DNA of 64,000 bases, from the NCBI RefSeq assembly GCF_000219625.1, contig NC_018217.1, positions 1,116,001-1,180,000 of the forward strand, written 5' to 3'. The notes beneath the pieces were generated by a model. That model saw only the letters and a list, made by a program, of their open reading frames with translations, was not told where the DNA came from and did no database searches. This document shows positions 58,810 to 64,000 of this stretch, piece after piece (positions within the stretch are counted from its first letter, which is position 1; each line of letters begins with the position of its first letter). Source of the stretch: Zymoseptoria tritici IPO323 (Eukaryota; Ascomycota; Dothideomycetes; Mycosphaerellales; Mycosphaerellaceae). The position numbers and the translations under genes are program-made.

Positions 58810-59037
58810 TAGACTAGATCCGGACAGGATTTCTAAGGCAAAGAAGGGCGGTAAAGGAGTAAAAGCACTATTCGCGCGGTTAAACATCGGTATAGAGAGA
58901 TACACCTTCCCTAGCAATTACGCTACTTAAAATCTCTTTAATAACCTAGTAACCGTCTTTAAAAGCACCTATACCTACGAAAGCTTAAACTTATAAACTT
59001 ACTATAATAATAACAACAACAACTAATACTACTAACT

Positions 59038-59913
59038 ATGCCTTTAATTAAAGAGGAACGACGACAACGCCGCGAGCTAGAGCTCGAAGCGGAAAATACG
59101 AGACTAGAAGCCGAACTACGCGCGAGGACGATATTATAGCTCGTAGCGGAGGTAGTAAGGCCTAAAAATTAAGACGCTATAATCTAGGTAAGACGACAAG
59201 TTAAAGGTTTTCCTTACCTCGATCTTAATCTAGACCTTCTATACTATAAGCGAGTAGCTAAAATCGCTATTAGAACCTTTAATTTACTTAAACCGGAAAT
59301 CCTTACTAATAACCTACCGATGCTAAACTACTACCCTATAACGAACGTACTCTACTAGAGGGATAGAGTTTAAGACATAGCTATCGTACTCGAATAATCG
59401 ACATCGCTAAAGGACCTATTTAGTAATTACCTTAGACGACTATAGATCTTGTTAACTCCTAAAGTTCGAACATACTTTAATACGAGATATAACGCGGAGT
59501 TCGTCTAATAGAATAGGATATGTTTCCTATAGGTAAACTATCTTTTAGTAGCTATTATTAAGGCGAGAATACCTCTAGAGGTGTACTACTTTATCGGAGA
59601 GAATCTACTAGCCTACGATCTAGTCGCTAGTCTACTCGGAGTAAAGGATCTAGAGGCCCGAGGCAATTTATAGCGCTAGAACGTATAACGAGTACTTCTA
59701 GTAATAATAATTTAAGTTAGAGCTCGGGAGATAGCTTAAAGGGAGTATAGCGACACTAGCGAGACGGCAATTAACCTAGTAATATAACAAGTTCGACGAG
59801 AAGTAGCGGAGGAGGAAGAGCGATTAAAGAATTAGGAAGAACGACTAAGGAATTAGGAATAAGGACTACGCTAACGCTATATTAAGCGAGTAGCTATACT
59901 CTTTTTCCCTTAA
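59038..59913 (+). pseudogene. Extra ORF downstream of copia pol, broken by TAG/TAA only
   Basis: From an ATG at 59038 one frame runs 291 codons to TAA at 59911-59913. Its internal stops are all TAG or TAA, none TGA, as expected if CAG/CAA codons decayed. The N-terminus is strongly charged and coiled-coil-like (KEERRQRRELELEAENTRLE), the middle is mixed, and the C-terminus is again Glu/Arg coiled-coil (VRREVAEEEERL). No membrane segment, zinc knuckle or enzyme motif is visible. It lies after the gag-pol stop and 92 bp before the right LTR, where Ty1/copia elements normally have no gene. Function unknown. Confidence 0.65.
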
Positions 59914-60004
59914 AGTTAACCGAGGTTTTTAACGAGGCAGTAGGATATTAGGCGTTATAGTGTTAGTGTTATTTAATTACGACCGACTGTCGGTTAAGGG
60001 GGAG

Positions 60005-60129
60005 TGTTGTAATGTAGGTCTATACATAGGTTATAGTTATAGGTAACCGATGTCGGTCTACTAGCACATAAGTCACTTAAGAGGTAGATAGATCCTTTTT
60101 ATTAATCTAATGGCTCATAATCTTCAACA
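60005..60129 (+). repeat. Copia 3' LTR
   Basis: 125 bp, same length as the 5' LTR; preceded by polypurine AAGGGGGAG at about 59996-60004 and followed by TGCTT. Six of the eight differences are decayed in this copy. Confidence 0.95.
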
Positions 60130-60134
60130 TGCTT

Positions 60135-60569
60135 GAACCAAACGACAGATACTGGATTTAGTGGCGGCGGATCAATGTTCAAGCTGGTGAATGTCGATCA
60201 CTGTTGGTGAGGTTGTCGGCCCGGCGTCGGTGTTTGAAGTTCATGTCATCGGCTTTTGACCGGCCATTATTGGTCTGGCGAAGCACTTTTGCAACCATTG
60301 AAGGCATAAATCTTTCTGAAGGAAAGAGCAAGCGTGACAATTGAAGTAAGACAGGGGCCATGCAGGACATGCAGTCGTACAGTCCATACAGGACATGCTA
60401 AAGAGCCGTACGTTTAAGTTACAAGACATGTTGGATAGGCGTGCAGGTCATGCTAAATGGGCGTACAGGTAGCTCTCGCTGTCCTGCTAGAGGCATATGA
60501 TGAGCGGCACGAACATGCTGCACGATATGTACTCGGACAGCGTCTATCGTCTATCATGTACTAGACAAC
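60135..60569. repeat. Intergenic region with degenerate CATGC-type tandem motif
   Basis: Between the copia TSD and the NUDIX stop. From about 60,361 to 60,475 the motif ACAGGACATGCTAAA... recurs in several diverged forms (ACAGGACATG, ACAAGACATGTTGG, CAGGTCATGCTAAATGG) each followed by GCGT or CCGT, 22-34 nt apart. No gene. Confidence 0.5.
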
Positions 60570-61946
60570 TCACCTCCTCCAATACCTCCTATACACAATC
60601 GCAGCGAGTACAACCAGCACACTCGCCCTCCCGACCAGTGCCACCGCAATCGCTTTCCGAACAATATCGTAGTACCTACCGCGGTCAGCGATGTCCGGTA
60701 ATACGAGCCGCGCAAGAGGTTCGACAAACCCTTCTAGCATTGTTGAAACAGCAGCTTTGTTGCCCGGCAAGCCTCCCGCACTCAGACCGGTGCCTATTCC
60801 AGCAAATCCTGCTTCATCCGGTCGGTCGACTATTACGGTCGAGGAGTTGAGATCGATGACACTTTCTGATGCGCCCCCAAACGATGGTCGACTCTCGCGG
60901 AATTCGGCGCCGGATTGCAGTTCGGCTCGCTTGCGATTCTTGAAGCGGTATGTCATGAGCCAGATTGTGAAGCGGACATCGAGAGGTGTGAAGGTCGGGT
61001 ATGTCCATAGATTGAGGGCATCGTGGGGAGGGACGAGGTCGAGGAAGTCTGAGATGACACCCAAGGTGAGACCCCAGAGTAGAAGAGGGCCTTCTTTTCG
61101 TGGTGGTGGATATTGATTGAAGATGTCTGCTCTCCAAATTTGACTGGCTACGTTCTTCAGCTTCTCCACGCGGGTCAGCTGTGCGTGGCGGTTATCCTGG
61201 AGTGGATTGTCGGCTGGTGTTTCTACACTGTGGAGGCTTTCTGTCGGTTCTAATGCGATGGCGGCGAAGATCATCTTGCCTAGGATTGTGCTTAGCATCC
61301 ACTTCTTCGCTCCGGTTTCCTGGTTGGCAATGCGAGAGGACACGTCTTCGTAGGCAATGGTCCGTTGTTGGGGTGAGAGCAAGCTTCGAAGCGGTACCCA
61401 ATGTGTGGAAGCAACCTCGGAAGGTTGCAATTTCAATGGTGGCAGCTCATGTGTCGTGACAATGAAAACGTATGGGCAGAGCACCAGAAGTGGTTTCTTT
61501 CCCCAATGAGTCGTCACCAATCGTTGAGGGAGGTTACCACATGGTATTGCGTATTTGTCCAAGTCTACTCCCACTTCCTCCCATGACTCTCTAACGGCAG
61601 CGAATTGGTCGTCCTTGTCTGTCGGATCTCTCTTCCCGCCTGGCAAAGCAATGTGTGATGTCCATCGATCTCCTTTTCGTGAAGCTCTCTTGATGAACAG
61701 CACCTCTGGCTCGCCATGCCTCACCCACTCTTGGTCAAAGTATGTATCTACGTCTCGTGGCTTGTCCTGTTGTGCTTCGGGCCAGTGTGAATATGATGGG
61801 TTGACGCGTAGAATCAAGGCCACTGAAGCTCGCTTCTTCAGTCCTTCAGGATTCGGCAGTTCGGGATACGGCGACGCAGTGAGATTGCTGAGTATGGTCC
61901 GAAGGTGCGGTATAAGGTTGCGTTGCTGCTCTTGCCCGCCTGCCAT
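60570..61946 (-). CDS. NUDIX hydrolase with C-terminal membrane anchor
   Basis: Intronless, 458 residues. The NUDIX box is GGKRDPTDKDDQFAAVRESW followed by EEVG (near residues 103-126), with the RE...EE metal ligands intact, in a context like the CoA/Pcd1-type branch (GDRWTSHIALPGGKR before it). The middle part (TLGVISDFLDLVPPHDALNL) is an extension of fungal members. A single hydrophobic helix just before the end (ASVLVVLAAIVYRRYW) suggests tail anchoring. Substrate unknown; CoA or a nucleotide diphosphate is an inference. Divergent from the VTC-like gene. Confidence 0.85.
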   Translation of the reverse strand: MAGGQEQQRNLIPHLRTILSNLTASPYPELPNPEGLKKRASVALILRVNPSYSHWPEAQQDKPRDVDTYFDQEWVRHGEPEVLFIKRASRKGDRWTSHIALPGGKRDPTDKDDQFAAVRESWEEVGVDLDKYAIPCGNLPQRLVTTHWGKKPLLVLCPYVFIVTTHELPPLKLQPSEVASTHWVPLRSLLSPQQRTIAYEDVSSRIANQETGAKKWMLSTILGKMIFAAIALEPTESLHSVETPADNPLQDNRHAQLTRVEKLKNVASQIWRADIFNQYPPPRKEGPLLLWGLTLGVISDFLDLVPPHDALNLWTYPTFTPLDVRFTIWLMTYRFKNRKRAELQSGAEFRESRPSFGGASESVIDLNSSTVIVDRPDEAGFAGIGTGLSAGGLPGNKAAVSTMLEGFVEPLARLVLPDIADRGRYYDIVRKAIAVALVGRASVLVVLAAIVYRRYWRR

Positions 61947-62549
61947 GGCGTCTGGCTGCGTATGAGCTCGCTCAATAAGGGAGAGGAGAAGCGGAAGCGC
62001 ATGAAGCTGGAAAAGACTTCACACAATCCCAGAACCCTACGACGGGCTAGAATGGATGAAGGGAGGCTCGCGAAAACACCTCGCCGTCAGTGGTCAGTGG
62101 TCTGTATGGAAGTGATCCAAAGTCTGAGATACGGCTGAGGGCGGCGATATGAACGGCTCGCTACCGATACGAGCACTCTGCGACGAGCAGGTCAACGAAA
62201 GTCTTCTACGATCCGAGATAGAGGTTTAGATGGCCTGAACGACGGCAATAATCACAAGCTCTTAGGACATGTCGCGAGCACTGAATCAATCGTATCAATG
62301 GAAAATCATTGTCGTAGTTGGGAAGTCGGTCGTGATATATTCTCTGTCAATGTGAAAGAAGCACGTTTGTCGGCTAGACTGCCGATTGGATCCTTGACCT
62401 TGGAGGGGCCGGCTTTACGACCAGATTGTTGCTCGATGCTGCTCCGGGCTGTTCCCTGCGACTCGCTCGTCCACCTTGGGACCTTCAAACTTTTCGACCT
62501 CATGTTGCTCTCGGCCTGCTCCTTCACATAATCCTTCACAGTCCTCACG
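61947..62549. other. Divergent intergenic region
   Basis: 603 bp between the NUDIX and VTC-like start codons. No motif was identified with confidence. Confidence 0.4.
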
Positions 62550-64000
62550 ATGCGTTTCGGCAAGACCCTGGAGCTGAATCGCTACAAGCCGTGGTACGAC
62601 AAGTACATCGACTACACCAAGCTCAAGAAGCTCCTCCGAGACGACGATTCTGCCCCGAGCTCACCGACGACTGCGACCCCAACTCGTGGCGACGAGTGGA
62701 CCGACGAGGATGAGGGAAAATTCGTGGACGAGCTGGTGAATGTGCAGCTCGAGAAAGTGCACGAATTCCATCGCGACACCTATGAGAAACTCCGAGAGCG
62801 TACTGCTAAATGCGAGGGCAAGCTGGACGCAATTGCTACGTCAGGAAAGGAGGCAGAGCAGGGTGACAATGGGCAGAAGAGCAATGGCAATGGCAAGAAA
62901 CCAATGCCTAGCGAGGCAGAGCAGAAGAAGATCCTGACTGAGGTTATCGCCGAGCTCGACCAGATCTCCAAGGAGACCAACGAGCTGGAGAAATACAGTC
63001 GCATCAACTATGCCGGTTTCCTCAAGGCCGCAAAAAAGCACGACCGGAAGCGTGGAGGAGCATACCGACTTAGACCGTTGTTGCAAGTCCGACTCGCCGC
63101 TCTGCCCTTCAACAAGGAGGACTACGGCCCTCTGCTGTACCGATTGAGTGCCATGTACAGCTTCGCACGTCAACATATAGATGGGGATGCCAAGTCCGAC
63201 AAGGCGAGTGAGCACCAGGAGAATCAGGAGGAGTACGTCAGCTACAAATTCTGGGTACATCCGGAGAACCTGCTCGAGGTCAAGACGATGATCCTCCGTC
63301 GACTGCCAGTCCTGGTGTACAACCCGCAAACAGCAAAGGTCGCAGAGGGAAACACTCCTGATCCTTCTATTACCAGCATCTACTTCGACAGTCCTGCATT
63401 CGAGCTATATTCAAACAAAGTGGAAAAGAATGTCGGCTCTTCTTTGAGACTCAGATGGTACGGCAAGCTCAACAATAGACCGGAGATCTTTGTCGAGAAG
63501 AAGACTGTCGGCGAGGACAACACAAGTAGTGAGGCCCGCTTCACGACCAAGGACAAGAACGTGCAGAAATTCATCAACCACGAATATCACATGGAGAAGC
63601 AGATCAAGAAGTTGGAGGAGCGCGCAGGAGCGGAGAGCAAAGAGGCCCAGTCAATGCGTAGGTCTGTGGAAGAGATCCAAGACTTCATCAAGCAATACGA
63701 CTTGCAACCTGTCCTTCGGGCGAACTACACTCGCACTGCTTTCCAGATTCCCGGCGACAACCGCGTTCGCATCAGTCTCGACACTGATCTCGCTTTCATT
63801 CGCGAAGACGCTCTTGACAGCGATCGACCTTGCAGAGACCCGGATACTTGGCATCGTAGGGACATCGATAACAATGAGCTTGAGTACCCATTCACATCCA
63901 TTCGGAAAGGAGAGATTACAAGATTCCCGTTCGCTCTGCTCGAAGTCAAAATCCGAAACGCGCAAGGCAAGAAGTCTGCGGAGTGGATCGATGATCTGAT
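62550..64000 (+). CDS. VTC2/VTC3-like vacuolar transporter chaperone, N-terminal part
   Basis: 483 codons and two further bases from the ATG at 62550, open to the window edge. An N-terminal SPX domain (MRFGKTLELNRYKPWYDKYI, then DYTKLKKLLRDD) with a Gly/Asn spacer, then the VTC core (SITSIYFDSPAFELYSNKVE, LRLRWYGK, IFVEKKT). The SPX domain binds inositol pyrophosphates; the VTC complex makes polyphosphate and moves it into the vacuole. The N-terminal pattern (PWxxxYIDYxxLKKLL) is closer to Vtc2/Vtc3 than Vtc4. The transmembrane part is beyond the window. Confidence 0.9.
   Translation, partial: MRFGKTLELNRYKPWYDKYIDYTKLKKLLRDDDSAPSSPTTATPTRGDEWTDEDEGKFVDELVNVQLEKVHEFHRDTYEKLRERTAKCEGKLDAIATSGKEAEQGDNGQKSNGNGKKPMPSEAEQKKILTEVIAELDQISKETNELEKYSRINYAGFLKAAKKHDRKRGGAYRLRPLLQVRLAALPFNKEDYGPLLYRLSAMYSFARQHIDGDAKSDKASEHQENQEEYVSYKFWVHPENLLEVKTMILRRLPVLVYNPQTAKVAEGNTPDPSITSIYFDSPAFELYSNKVEKNVGSSLRLRWYGKLNNRPEIFVEKKTVGEDNTSSEARFTTKDKNVQKFINHEYHMEKQIKKLEERAGAESKEAQSMRRSVEEIQDFIKQYDLQPVLRANYTRTAFQIPGDNRVRISLDTDLAFIREDALDSDRPCRDPDTWHRRDIDNNELEYPFTSIRKGEITRFPFALLEVKIRNAQGKKSAEWIDDL

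Larger units (their letters stand above)
45911..58930 (+). pseudogene. Copia gag-pol, one frame riddled with TAG/TAA, split by two insertions
   Basis: A single plus-strand frame from an ATG near 45911 can be read across 45911-51216, 58023-58035 and 58826-58930 to TAA. Almost all stops inside are TAG or TAA. A Lys-rich stretch near 46200-46400 is followed by a gag-like region; protease near 47915 (DIGSEEH, from D-S/T-G-x-x-EH); integrase core near 48530-48900; RT near 49860-50560 with FKVR then VVRGFEQREGINF, IDIKTAFLYGKID and AYVDN (YVDD decayed by G-to-A); RNase H near 50850-50970 (KKQTTIALSTAEAKY). Non-functional. The start is a best guess; the real 5' end may differ. Confidence 0.8.
45209..60129 (+). 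mobile_element. Ty1/copia LTR retrotransposon with two nested insertions
   Basis: Two 125-bp LTRs (TG...CA) bound the element, with the 5-bp duplication TGCTT at 45204-45208 and 60130-60134. Removing the nested gypsy (51217-58017 plus TSD) and the 774-bp insertion leaves about 7.3 kb. A purine tract (AAGGGGGAG) precedes the right LTR. Order of domains (gag, protease, integrase, reverse transcriptase, RNase H) is Ty1/copia. The interior is almost devoid of CpA and TpG, so RIP is heavy. It lies between the flavocytochrome b2-like gene and the NUDIX gene. Confidence 0.95.

Noticed and set aside
60361..60475. Possible CRISPR-like array
   Set aside because: Repeats are diverged and unevenly spaced, and the organism is a eukaryote.

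Overview
The window is nuclear DNA of a filamentous ascomycete. Genes are compact, with short introns (about 40-100 nt, GT...AG, CTAAC/CTGAC branch sites) and tiny first exons. Repeats carry the CpA-to-TpA decay typical of repeat-induced point mutation (RIP). The gene set (TRAPPII, tuberin, VTC, PNS1-like transporter) fits a dothideomycete, possibly Mycosphaerellaceae; that placement is inference from protein style only.

Positions 1-26,200 are ordinary gene-dense euchromatin: a partial ubiquitin-like protein, mitochondrial phosphatidylserine decarboxylase, a small retropepsin-like gene, an F-box protein, SBDS/Sdo1, vacuolar carboxypeptidase Y, a PNS1/CTL transporter, Trs120, tuberin (Tsc2), a second secreted S10 carboxypeptidase and five-exon GAPDH. 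A perfect 91-bp inverted repeat with a 13-nt loop lies between Tsc2 and the S10 gene.

Positions 26,373-29,689 hold a PIF/Harbinger DNA transposon with TAA target-site duplication, its end only 198 bp from the GAPDH start codon; both its genes are decayed. Positions 30,298-45,113 are again genic: a hypothetical coiled-coil protein, a Pumilio protein, an M1 aminopeptidase with two plausible starts, a small membrane protein, Rab11, the TFIIH subunit Ssl1, a fungal F-box-like protein and a flavocytochrome b2-like dehydrogenase.

Positions 45,209-60,129 are a 14.9-kb nest. A Ty1/copia element (125-bp LTRs, TSD TGCTT) carries inside the 3' end of its gag-pol frame a Ty3/gypsy chromovirus (329-bp LTRs, TSD ACTAG, opposite strand) and, a few bases away, a 774-bp insertion with a 16-bp target duplication and ACAA-rich tail. 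Each retrotransposon carries an unexpected extra reading frame: a 291-codon ORF downstream of the copia pol, and a spliced 281-codon gene antisense to the gypsy pol. These two frames are the most novel items here. Both are broken by TAG/TAA codons that RIP would produce from glutamine or tryptophan codons.

The right end returns to genes: a membrane-anchored NUDIX hydrolase and the N-terminal part of a VTC2/VTC3-like SPX protein running off the edge. The genic part mixes housekeeping functions (membrane lipid, trafficking through TRAPPII and Rab11, TOR control through Tsc2, vacuolar proteolysis and polyphosphate); no biosynthetic gene cluster is visible.
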